Assembly: GCF_022012435.1 (NCBI RefSeq)
Contig: NZ_JAKLUA010000007.1
Span: 310,001-374,000 of the forward strand
Direction of reading: 5' to 3'
Length of the DNA: 64,000 nucleotides
DNA from: Bradyrhizobium zhengyangense
GTDB lineage: Bacteria; Pseudomonadota; Alphaproteobacteria; Rhizobiales; Xanthobacteraceae
The position numbers and the translations under genes were made by a program. Each line of letters begins with the position of its first letter. The stretch's first letter is position 1. Below, piece by piece: positions 26,582 through 34,498 of this stretch. A model generated the notes under the pieces. The model ran no database searches. It saw nothing but the letters and a program-made list of their open reading frames with translations, and had not been told where the DNA came from.

Positions 26582-27678
26582 AGCTCGAAGCTCCGCAGCA
26601 CGGGAATGCCGGCCCGTTGCAATATGATCCGGACCGCAGATGCGGCCAATCGCGCCGTCGGCGCATGATGGGCGTTGTAGATGGCGGTATATTCCAGCGC
26701 CGCGACGCCGCCCCTGTTGCGCTTGAACGCGGCTGCGCCGGCGCTCATGTTGAACAGCATTTTTCGCTCGCGCGCCCGCTTCAAGGCCAGCGCCATCAGC
26801 ATGCGATAGAGACCAGCCTCCTGCGGAAGGGTGGCGTCATAGCCGACGATTGGTGCTGTCATGGTTCGGCCGGAGTCGAAGAACGCGATCACACCGGCAA
26901 GCTGTCCGTCCGCGGCACGCAATCCCTGGAATTCGAGGATGCCACCCCCATGTGCCGCTTTCATGAACGCAGCCGTGTATTGCGGGTTCAGCCAAGTGTA
27001 CTTCTCGAGATAGAGATACTGGTAGAGCGTCTGCGCGCGAACGAAATCGTCGTCGCGCAATTCCGCTGGCGCCACGCTCGCGAGACCGGAATCGTCGAGC
27101 AGCGCTCGGTCGCGTTTTTCGTCACGACCGGGTTTCGGCTCAGCGTTTCTGCAATCGAACATGTAGATCTGCCGGGCCGGATATAACCGGTAGCCGGCCT
27201 CGCGAAAGATCTGCATCGCCGCGCGGTCGCAAAAATCGTTCAGGGAGCGCCAGGCCACCACGTGAGCGGGATGCTGCTGCACGATCGCCTGCGTCGCCGC
27301 CAGCAGGGCTTCGAACGTGACGTCGGGGATCGGGTTGGTCGCGAGCAGCCAGTTGTTGATCTGTACCTGCCGGTCGAGCCCGGCTGCCCGGATCAGCGGA
27401 TAGCCGAGCTTGAGCAGGCCATCCAACACGGTCGACAGAAGCCGGTGTTCCGAAAAGTGACGCAGCTCGTCGCGCGCATAATCGATATAGGCGACCGACG
27501 GGCAGCACAGATAGCAGGTCGGCTTGAGACCGCTGTTGGTCGTGACGGGAAGCAAATGGGGACCGATCTGGCGCTGGCCGACCTGGGTGCTGAGATTGCT
27601 GATTGCGTTTTCGCTCGGCGCCGATCTGAACAGCTCGCATAGTGATAGTGTCTTCGCGGTAATTTCGATCTCGGTCAC
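26578..27678 (-). CDS. GNAT/FemAB-like acyltransferase
   Basis: A 366-residue protein resembling the double-GNAT acyltransferases. The C-terminal half has DGQLAGVIAFFDSGRTMTAP, YRMLMALALKRARERK and FNMSAGAAAFKRNRGG, the pattern of acetyl- or aminoacyl-transferases whose loop sits on the acceptor. A cysteine pair, CYLCC, occurs near residue 57. It is coupled to the Rieske gene by an ATGA overlap. The acyl donor is unknown; N-acylation of an amine product is a reasonable guess from context. Confidence 0.68.
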   Translation of the reverse strand: MTEIEITAKTLSLCELFRSAPSENAISNLSTQVGQRQIGPHLLPVTTNSGLKPTCYLCCPSVAYIDYARDELRHFSEHRLLSTVLDGLLKLGYPLIRAAGLDRQVQINNWLLATNPIPDVTFEALLAATQAIVQQHPAHVVAWRSLNDFCDRAAMQIFREAGYRLYPARQIYMFDCRNAEPKPGRDEKRDRALLDDSGLASVAPAELRDDDFVRAQTLYQYLYLEKYTWLNPQYTAAFMKAAHGGGILEFQGLRAADGQLAGVIAFFDSGRTMTAPIVGYDATLPQEAGLYRMLMALALKRARERKMLFNMSAGAAAFKRNRGGVAALEYTAIYNAHHAPTARLAASAVRIILQRAGIPVLRSFEL

Positions 27679-27776
27679 CGCGAAGCGCGCTCCTGTTCCG
27701 CGCCGGAGAATCCGGCGCAGCCGATCGTTTCAGCTGTTCGGATGGCGGTCAACGCATTGCCAGCGGCTTTGGTGGG

Positions 27777-28907
27777 TCACAGCGCCTCCAGCGCCGCGCG
27801 CGACGGGGCCAAGGGCAGCCAGTCGGGGATGCGACGCTTGGCAAACCAGTAAGGCCGCCACAGCGACACCCAGCTTTCGCGATCGAGCGGCGCTGTTCCC
27901 CAGCTTCGCCGCTTGATCACGACCTGCGACAGATCGTGCTTGTGCAGCCATTGACGCGCCGCCCACCATAACTCGCGCGAGGCCTCGCTATTGCCGGGCC
28001 CCTTGAGCTGGACAATGTTTGGCAGCGGGTCGCGATAGCGACGGGCGATCTGCAACGTCGCGACGCGTTCGCCGTCCTTCCGTACACTCCAAACCCGGGT
28101 TTGATCATGCGCGAGGCCGTCGCCATAGGTCCGGAGGCAGTTCCGCATGGCCTTTGCCTCTTCAGTGATTGCGAACATCGAATCCAGCGGCAGGAATTCG
28201 TAACCCGCCATCCGGCCCGCCCGCAGCCACATATCGGCGATGGGCTGGCGCCCGAGATTTGCATGCAGGGCCACCGCGGTTTGCCAATCACCCGCGGCCG
28301 AACCCGCGGCATCGATCCGCATGTCCGGCGTCCACCGTCGTTCGATCAGGTCATGCCCAGATGTCGCGGGCTCCGCGGAGAACCAGGCCCAAAGAGCGAT
28401 GCGCCGCAACCGTGCGAGCGGTACCTGCCGTGGATCGCGGACGTATTCGCGGGCGATCCATGCCGCCAGCGGCTCATGCGCGAGCTCGGCGGCCTCGGCG
28501 ACGAGCTGAAGCCATGTCGGCGCGAGCTTGGGAGAACGCGGAAGATGGTTCGCGATCTGTCGGCGGAAGAGCTCGCCGTCAGGCAGGTGCGGGATGGGGC
28601 GCACGAATGATTCCGGCGGTAACTTGCGCAGCCACATCGGCAGATTGGCCAACGCCGCGATTTGCGCGAGTGCGGCGCCGTCGATCACGGCTGCAACAGC
28701 GCACGCGGGATCGAGCCGGTTCCGCTGAACTGCCAGCGCGAACAGAAGCGCGGGAAAGCTCGCCGCGAGGTCGGCAAGGCGCGCGTGACGCTGGGCGAAC
28801 GCGCGCACCGCTCCCTGGACGTGCGGATGATATCGCCGAAGCCTGCGTTCGAGCAGGTCGGAGCGCCCGGCCACCTGACAGGGGGCCGGCAGAAGATGGG
28901 ATGTCAT
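27777..28907 (-). CDS. PcfJ-like domain protein
   Basis: A 376-residue protein. Its C-terminal half resembles the PcfJ-like domain, with MRNCLRTYGDGL and VWSVRKDGERVATLQI near residues 255-290 and a terminal region rich in Trp and Arg. PcfJ-like proteins are found on plasmids, phages and chromosomes and their function is poorly known. It lies upstream of the GNAT-Rieske pair on the same strand with a 98-base gap, so co-transcription is possible. The N-terminus has no signal peptide. Confidence 0.6.
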   Translation of the reverse strand: MTSHLLPAPCQVAGRSDLLERRLRRYHPHVQGAVRAFAQRHARLADLAASFPALLFALAVQRNRLDPACAVAAVIDGAALAQIAALANLPMWLRKLPPESFVRPIPHLPDGELFRRQIANHLPRSPKLAPTWLQLVAEAAELAHEPLAAWIAREYVRDPRQVPLARLRRIALWAWFSAEPATSGHDLIERRWTPDMRIDAAGSAAGDWQTAVALHANLGRQPIADMWLRAGRMAGYEFLPLDSMFAITEEAKAMRNCLRTYGDGLAHDQTRVWSVRKDGERVATLQIARRYRDPLPNIVQLKGPGNSEASRELWWAARQWLHKHDLSQVVIKRRSWGTAPLDRESWVSLWRPYWFAKRRIPDWLPLAPSRAALEAL

Positions 28908-29310
28908 GCCAATAGGTTCTCAATCGCGGCGCCGATGGCCACGGCAGATGAGAGTTGATATGGGACTTTATGGTTCACCCGGGACATGGGTCCCGGGGAA
29001 GCGCGTCAAATATCGCGCGGCGAACCCGGGAAGCGTGCTGTCGTCGACATGGTCGCCTCCAAAAATGAAAATACGTGCATCCAATAGCTTGGCCTTGGCC
29101 AGGATGCAACCCGGGACTGCATCCTGCCTGCGCGATCTCCGCAACGGCGTGCAGCAATCTGCATACTGTGTCGGCTTCAGTGGTGGTGGTGGTTCATCAA
29201 AAAATCTGCCTTGATGCGCATCGGGACGGTGCGCGATGCGGCCGGTCGCCGCCTCCGAAGCTGCTGCTGGGCCTTTGGGGGCTTTGGAAATAGCTTGGCG
29301 GAGTGGCGAT
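28908..29310. other. Intergenic region, probable decayed element
   Basis: 403 bases of divergent intergenic DNA. It has CCCGGGACATGGGTCCCGGG, a strong palindrome, at 28978-28997 and a Gly-codon-like run of TGG. No reading frame is supported. A sequence at 29213-29226 resembles a FixK box but has only one good half. Confidence 0.45.
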
Positions 29311-30801
29311 ATGAGCGGTTTGGTGATCTCGGGCGGCCGGGTGGTGGATCCTGCGAGCGGGATGGATGCCATCGGCGACGTGGCCGTGGTGGACGGCAAG
29401 ATCGCTGCAGTCGGCGCCTCGCTTGGCAGTGCCGAGCGGGTGATCGATGCGACCGGCCTCGTGGTCGCGCCCGGCTTCATCGATCTGCATGCGCATGGCC
29501 AGTCGATCCCGGCCGACCGCATGCAGGCGTTCGACGGCGTGACGACGACGCTCGATCTCGAGGCCGGCGTGCTGCCGGTCGGCTCCTGGTACGAGCGCCA
29601 GGCGAGGAAGGGCCGCGTGCTGAATTATGGTGCCGCCACCAACTGGGCCTTTGCGCGCATCGGTGCGATGACCGGCTCCAACGCAGAGAGCTCGCTGGAG
29701 GCGTTCGGCAATGCCATGCGCGACCGCCGCTGGATGGATAATGTCGCGAGCGATGCCGAGGTTTCAGGCATCCTCGATCGCCTCGCGCGCGGCCTCAACG
29801 AGGGCGGCATCGGCATCGGAATCTTGAACGCCTATGCTCCGGGCGCCGGCGTGCAGGAGTTGACTGCGGTGTGCCAGCTTGCCGCCAAGCAGAACGTGCC
29901 GACCTTCACCCACGTCGCCTACATGTCGCGCATCGACCCCGAGAGCGCGGCGGAGGCCTATATCCGCCTGATCGGCTATGCCGGCGCGACGGGCGCGCAC
30001 ATGCACATCTGCCATTTCAATTCATCGAGCAAGACCGACATCGAGCGCTGCCGCGTGCTGATCGAGAAGGCGCAAGCGCAAGGGCTCCCCATCACGGTCG
30101 AGGCTTATCCTTACGGCACCGGATCGACTGTGCTGGCGGCCGCCTTCTTCAGCGATCCGCAATTCGTCGAGCGCAACGGCACCGGCTATGACTCGGTGCA
30201 GCGCGTGACCGACGGCTACCGCTTCCACGACCGTGAGGAGCTCTTGAAGGCGCAAGCCGAAGAGCCATCCTCATTGGTGCTCTGGCATATCCTCGACACC
30301 GAGCACAATGCGCATCATCGCGACCTCCTCGACATGTCGGTGCTCTATCCCGGCGGCGCGATCGCCTCCGATGCGATGCCGTGGACGACGTCGGACGGCA
30401 AGACCTACACCGGTGATGCCTGGCCGCTGCCTGATGACGCCACCTCGCATCCGCGCTCGGCCGGCTGCTTCACGAAGTTCATCCGCGAATGGGTGCGCGA
30501 GCGCAAGACCGTGTCGCTGCTCGAAGGCGTGCGCAAATGCGCGCTGATCCCCGCAGAAATCCTGTCGCAGAGCACGCCCGCCATGCGCGCCAAGGGCCGC
30601 CTCGCCAAGGATGCCGACGCCGACATCGTCGTGTTCGACTACGAGAAGCTGTCGGACCGCGCGACCTTCACGGCGATGAACCGTCCGTCGGAAGGCGTGC
30701 GGCATCTCGTTGTCAGCGGTCAGCCGTTGATCACCGACGGCCTGCTGGATGTGGCGGCGCGGCCCGGAAAGCCCGTCCGCCGACCCGTCGTCGCGAGCTG
30801 A
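29311..30801 (+). CDS. N-acyl-D-amino-acid amidohydrolase (D-glutamate deacylase type)
   Basis: A 496-residue metal-dependent amidohydrolase. The N-terminal beta domain leads to the metal motif GFIDLHAHGQ (His60, His62). THVAYMSR and HMHICHFNSSS hold further ligands, and the catalytic Asp lies in SDAMPW. The family hydrolyses N-acyl-D-amino acids or dihydropyrimidine-like rings; the sequence resembles D-glutamate deacylase. GGAG eight bases before ATG 29311 decides the start over the longer frame from 29236. A COG0523 GTPase follows three bases later. Confidence 0.87.
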   Translation: MSGLVISGGRVVDPASGMDAIGDVAVVDGKIAAVGASLGSAERVIDATGLVVAPGFIDLHAHGQSIPADRMQAFDGVTTTLDLEAGVLPVGSWYERQARKGRVLNYGAATNWAFARIGAMTGSNAESSLEAFGNAMRDRRWMDNVASDAEVSGILDRLARGLNEGGIGIGILNAYAPGAGVQELTAVCQLAAKQNVPTFTHVAYMSRIDPESAAEAYIRLIGYAGATGAHMHICHFNSSSKTDIERCRVLIEKAQAQGLPITVEAYPYGTGSTVLAAAFFSDPQFVERNGTGYDSVQRVTDGYRFHDREELLKAQAEEPSSLVLWHILDTEHNAHHRDLLDMSVLYPGGAIASDAMPWTTSDGKTYTGDAWPLPDDATSHPRSAGCFTKFIREWVRERKTVSLLEGVRKCALIPAEILSQSTPAMRAKGRLAKDADADIVVFDYEKLSDRATFTAMNRPSEGVRHLVVSGQPLITDGLLDVAARPGKPVRRPVVAS

Positions 30802-30804
30802 TCC

Positions 30805-31731
30805 ATGCCGGTCCCCATTCTCCTGGTGACGGGTTTTTTGGGGGCGGGCAAGACCACGGTCGTCAATCATCTGCTGGCTCACGCGGACGGACGGCGCATT
30901 GCCGCTGTCGTCAACGATTTCGGAGCGATCAACATCGATGCGGAGTTGATCGCGGGCGCAAGCGACGGCGTGGTCAGCCTTGCCAACGGCTGCATCTGCT
31001 GCTCGCTCGAAGGCGATCTGATCCGCACGCTCTCGACCTTGCTGCGGCGTGATCCCAAGCCGGAGTACATCGTCATCGAGACCAGCGGCGTCGCCGATCC
31101 CGGCGACATCGTCCGCAATTTGATGGATCCCGTGATCCTGCGCGAGGCGCCGCTCGAAACTGTGCTGTGTGTGATGGACGCGGCAACGCCGACGGCGGCG
31201 CTGGATGACGCGCTTCAGCGCTCGCAGCTGCGCGTCGCCGATATCGTGGCGTTGAGCAAGCTGGATCTGGCGGGCGAAGGCGCCGGCGTGCGGATGCGCG
31301 AGGCTATCCGCGCGCAGCGCGTGCCCGCATTGGTGGTCGATGCAAAGCACGGCGAGATTCCGTCCGCCTTGCTGTTTCCCGCCAGCGATCGTGCAGCCGT
31401 ATCGCGCGAGCCAGGGCCGAAACGTCCGGCCGAAGAGCGCTTCGAGACGCTGAGCTGGACCTCCGACCGGCCACTCTCGCTGCCGCGCCTGCAGCAGGCG
31501 ATCGGCAAGCTGGCGCCGAAGCTGGCGCGCGCCAAAGGCCTGTTCGAGACGGTCGAGCAGCCCGGCCGCCAGATGGTGTTCCAGTTCGCAGGCGGCCGCG
31601 CGACGCTCGCGCCAGGCGATGCGCCCGCGCCAGGCGTGCCCCGCGCGCGGATCGTCTTCATCGCCGAACTCGGTGTGCTCTCCAAGACCGAGCTCGACGC
31701 GCTCATGGACGGCTGTGTTGCTTCGCCTTGA
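30805..31731 (+). CDS. COG0523 GTPase, CobW/ZNG1-type metallochaperone
   Basis: A 308-residue GTPase that delivers metal to target enzymes. Walker A is GFLGAGKTT (residues 10-18), the metal-binding motif is GCICC (Cys63, Cys65, Cys66), and SKLD replaces the usual NKxD. There is no histidine-rich tail, unlike many CobW members. The C-terminal CobW_C domain is present. It begins three bases after the amidohydrolase stop, which suggests it loads zinc into that enzyme; this is inference from position. Confidence 0.88.
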   Translation: MPVPILLVTGFLGAGKTTVVNHLLAHADGRRIAAVVNDFGAINIDAELIAGASDGVVSLANGCICCSLEGDLIRTLSTLLRRDPKPEYIVIETSGVADPGDIVRNLMDPVILREAPLETVLCVMDAATPTAALDDALQRSQLRVADIVALSKLDLAGEGAGVRMREAIRAQRVPALVVDAKHGEIPSALLFPASDRAAVSREPGPKRPAEERFETLSWTSDRPLSLPRLQQAIGKLAPKLARAKGLFETVEQPGRQMVFQFAGGRATLAPGDAPAPGVPRARIVFIAELGVLSKTELDALMDGCVASP

Positions 31732-31802
31732 CGCAAGGCGATAGAGTCGATCGTGTCCATTGTCAGCCGCCGCCTGTCTTGCGGTGCCGATCCGAGGCCA
31801 TC

Positions 31803-32672
31803 ATGCTCCCGAAGAACTCATCCTCCCCCGCCGACACCGCTTTACGTCGCGCTGCCAAGCCGGTCATCGTCTATCCGGCAGGGTCGATGCCCGGGCCTGA
31901 CATGGCCACGCTCGAATCCGCGCGGCAGACGATGGTCAAGACACACGAGCTGATCGTGCCGCCACGCGATGCCCGAGCCTTTCGCGCGGCGCGCGGGCAG
32001 TTTGTCCGCATCGTCAGCATCGACGGCCCTCAGGTCGGCGATCTCAATCTCTGGAACGCGCACGATCTCGCCGAGCGTTTCTTCAGCGGCAAGACGCGGG
32101 CGCTCCATGGCACGCATGTCGGCCTCGGTAACAGGCTCTGGAGCACGATGCCTTACCTGCGGCCGATCGCGACCATCAGTCATGATACGCTTGGTTGGTA
32201 CGGTTTCGACGCTGACGGCGCCGGCATTCACGATGTCATCGGCACACGCTGCGATCCCTACACCAATCTCCTGCTCAACGGCACGGCTTACGATTTCTGC
32301 TGCCACTCCAACCTGTCGCGCGCGCTTGCCGCCGAATTGAAGGTCGATCCCGCCGCGGTCGAGCATCATGTCCACGATGTGCTCAACGTCTTCATGTGCA
32401 CGGGCTTCACGCGGGACACGCATCAATATTTCATGAAGGCAAGTCCGGTCCGCCCCGGCGACTTCATCGAGTTCTTCGCGGAGATCGACCTGCTCGGAGC
32501 GTTGTCGGCCTGTCCCGGCGGGGACTGCAGCGCAAGCCATTCCAGCGATGCCGCGGCGTGCTATCCGCTCAAGATCGAGATCTTCGAGCCGGACCGGGCG
32601 ACACTGAAGGACCGGTTCTGGCCGACGCCGAGCGCGTATCACCGTCACCACGGCGTGCCCGCAGGAGGCTGA
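31803..32672 (+). CDS. DUF1989 (urea carboxylase-associated) family protein
   Basis: A 289-residue protein of the DUF1989 family, relatives of which are encoded beside urea carboxylase or in amide-degradation operons. Conserved blocks are GPQVGDLNLWNAHDLAERF, TRCDPYTNLLLNG and the C-terminal CPGGDCSASHSSDAAACYPL, whose cysteines could bind metal. No urea carboxylase gene is in the window. ATG 31803 is chosen; the frame is open upstream to 31728. It lies 71 bases after the metallochaperone gene and may be in the same transcript. Confidence 0.8.
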   Translation: MLPKNSSSPADTALRRAAKPVIVYPAGSMPGPDMATLESARQTMVKTHELIVPPRDARAFRAARGQFVRIVSIDGPQVGDLNLWNAHDLAERFFSGKTRALHGTHVGLGNRLWSTMPYLRPIATISHDTLGWYGFDADGAGIHDVIGTRCDPYTNLLLNGTAYDFCCHSNLSRALAAELKVDPAAVEHHVHDVLNVFMCTGFTRDTHQYFMKASPVRPGDFIEFFAEIDLLGALSACPGGDCSASHSSDAAACYPLKIEIFEPDRATLKDRFWPTPSAYHRHHGVPAGG

Positions 32673-32675
32673 GTC

Positions 32676-33071
32676 CTAATCCTCCACCGGTAATCCATCC
32701 CCGTGCGCATACCATTCCGCACGCGAGGCCCACTGCACATGCCGGTCGGGTGTCACGCCCAGCGGCTCGTCGAACGCGCCGGCATGAATGATTGCCTCGC
32801 GCCCGCTGCGCGTCAGATGCGGCATCGGGCTGCCGCAGGTCTTGCAGAACGCGGTGGCAAAGCTGCGCGCGTTAGGCAAATCGAAGCGCGCGACGGATGC
32901 TTCACCGCGCAGCCAGCGTAGCGCGGTCGCCTCGACGATCACCTCGCATGAATGCGCTGTACCGGTTGCCTTGCGGCAGCGCGAGCAATGGCAATTGAGG
33001 AAGCGATCGAACGGAGCTTCGACCTCGAACGCAACCGCGCCGCACAAGCAGCTTCCCCGGAATGCCGTCAT
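32676..33071 (-). CDS. GFA/CENP-V family zinc protein
   Basis: A 131-residue protein of the glutathione-dependent formaldehyde-activating (Gfa) fold. It has the expected zinc cysteines: GSCLCG near residue 8, NCHCSRC near 28 and FCKTCGSP near 76. Most members are not formaldehyde enzymes and their role is unknown. AAGGAGG precedes the ATG at ideal spacing. It is convergent with the DUF1989 gene, with a three-base gap. Confidence 0.88.
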   Translation of the reverse strand: MTAFRGSCLCGAVAFEVEAPFDRFLNCHCSRCRKATGTAHSCEVIVEATALRWLRGEASVARFDLPNARSFATAFCKTCGSPMPHLTRSGREAIIHAGAFDEPLGVTPDRHVQWASRAEWYAHGDGLPVED

Positions 33072-33119
33072 GTCACGCCTCCTTCCGCTATTCTCAAGAA
33101 GGTGACAGGTCCTCAGCGG

Positions 33120-33497
33120 TCACGCAAACTGAGTGATGCCGTGTCCGACCGACCAGTTCTCTGCGGGCGCGTCGAGCACATTGACGAACACATCTGCGGG
33201 GCGGATGCCGGGATTGTCGCCGAGCAGGTCCACGATCCGGCGGTAGAGCGCCTTCTTCTGCTCAGCGGTGCGCGAGGCGAACACGGTGATCTGGACCAGC
33301 ACGGCGTCGTCGCTGCGCTCGACGCCGTAGGCGTTGCCGCAGCGGAAATTTGCGGGCGATAGCTCGCTGATGGTCATGAACTCGTCGCCTTCGGGCACGT
33401 TCAGCGCCTCGCGCATGGCGCGATAGAGGCCGTCGAGGATTGCCTGCCGGTAAGCATCCGGCTTTCCGGCGCGCATCGAGATGTGGAGCAGAGGCAT
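33120..33497 (-). CDS. Tautomerase family protein
   Basis: A 125-residue member of the 4-oxalocrotonate tautomerase/MIF superfamily. Removal of Met would expose the catalytic Pro (MPLLHISMRAGKPDAYRQ). The length is about twice that of a classic 4-OT subunit, and the VLVQITVFASRTAEQKKALY block starts the second half. ATG 33497 has AAGGGA upstream; the longer frame to 33620 covers the promoter. It is divergent from a TetR gene, and both promoters share dyad sites at 33625-33656. Confidence 0.87.
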   Translation of the reverse strand: MPLLHISMRAGKPDAYRQAILDGLYRAMREALNVPEGDEFMTISELSPANFRCGNAYGVERSDDAVLVQITVFASRTAEQKKALYRRIVDLLGDNPGIRPADVFVNVLDAPAENWSVGHGITQFA

Positions 33498-33597
33498 CGG
33501 CTGGTCCCTTTGCATGCGGAGCCGACCGGCCGGGCGCATGCAAGCGCCGGTCGTTCGGACCCATTGGCGAAAACGGGCTATCAATCCCGACTGGTTT

Positions 33598-33656
33598 TTG
33601 ACACGATGTCCAGAAATCACATTCTTGACGTTGTGTCAAATATTGAGGAGTGTCAA
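33598..33656. promoter_or_regulatory. Divergent promoter region with probable TetR operator
   Basis: TTGACGTTGTGTCAA (33625-33639) is an inverted repeat with five-base arms, and TTGA/TCAA (33643-33656) forms a second. TTGACA at 33598-33603 (plus) and at 33639-33634 (minus) are good -35 hexamers facing away, so a protein bound at the dyads would block both promoters. GAGGAG for the TetR gene lies inside the second dyad. Confidence 0.65.
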
Positions 33657-34256
33657 TTGAGGCCGCGCGAATTCGATCATGACGACGTCCTGCGCATCGC
33701 GTTCGACCAGTTCTGGCGCAAGGGCGTGCGCGGCGCCTCGTTGTCGGACATCGCGCGCGATGCCGGCGTTCAGCGCGGCAGTCTCTATAACGCTTTCGGA
33801 AGCAAGGAGGCGCTATTCCTTCAGGCCTATGCGCGTTACGCCGGCGATTACCTGCTCGGCCTGCAAAAGGCGCTTGGCACCGGCTCGTTGCGCAAGCGCC
33901 TGACGGCGTTCTTCGACCTCACCATCACCAATTTCCGCTCCGGCTCGCCGCCACGCGGCTGTCCGACCACGCGCGGGTTGATGGAGCTTGGCGCGGCCGA
34001 AGGCGAAGGTCTCGACGAGAATGCACGGAAGGCCTTTGCGAACTTGATATCGCGCATCACCGCGCTGGTTCAGGAGGCAATGTCGGCGGGTGCCGGGCGC
34101 GGCGAGTTCAGCGGCGACCCCGCCGCCTCGGCGCTGCACATCATCACGGTGACGCGCGGCCTCGCCGTGCTCGAGCGCGCCTTCGATGACGAACCCCAGT
34201 TGCGCAAGATCGCCGCCCACACGATCGACCTCGTGCTCGGCAAGGGCGGCCGCTAG
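33657..34256 (+). CDS. TetR family transcriptional regulator
   Basis: A 199-residue repressor with an N-terminal helix-turn-helix (SLSDIARDAGVQRGSLYNAF) and a C-terminal ligand domain with GCPTTRGLMELG, a pattern seen in regulators of the YcdC/AcrR type. I choose the TTG start at 33657 because GAGGAG sits exactly six bases upstream and a promoter -35 lies further back; the ATG at 33606 falls between the -35 and -10. It probably represses itself and the divergent tautomerase gene. Confidence 0.87.
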   Translation: MRPREFDHDDVLRIAFDQFWRKGVRGASLSDIARDAGVQRGSLYNAFGSKEALFLQAYARYAGDYLLGLQKALGTGSLRKRLTAFFDLTITNFRSGSPPRGCPTTRGLMELGAAEGEGLDENARKAFANLISRITALVQEAMSAGAGRGEFSGDPAASALHIITVTRGLAVLERAFDDEPQLRKIAAHTIDLVLGKGGR

Positions 34257-34498
34257 GCGTCAACAGACTGCAAGCGCGCCGACCGCTCGCCTGGCCGCAC
34301 TCTCCTGCTCGATCGCAGGGACGCTCGCTACGCATTGGCGAGGCCCAAGGTGCACTCATACCGAAATCAGGTCGGTCCCGTTGTCCGACTCGCAGGCGAT
34401 GCCGAAGATCCCATGTCGGGAACCCGAATGCTTAAAGCTTTGCTAAGGGAGAGCAGGATAATCTGGCATATCTGCCCCGCCAAATCTTGCGAGCACCG

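Noticed and set aside
29213..29226. Third FixK-like box (TTGATGCGCATCGG)
   Set aside because: The right half-site is wrong (TCGG instead of TCAA), so it does not fit TTGA-N6-TCAA.
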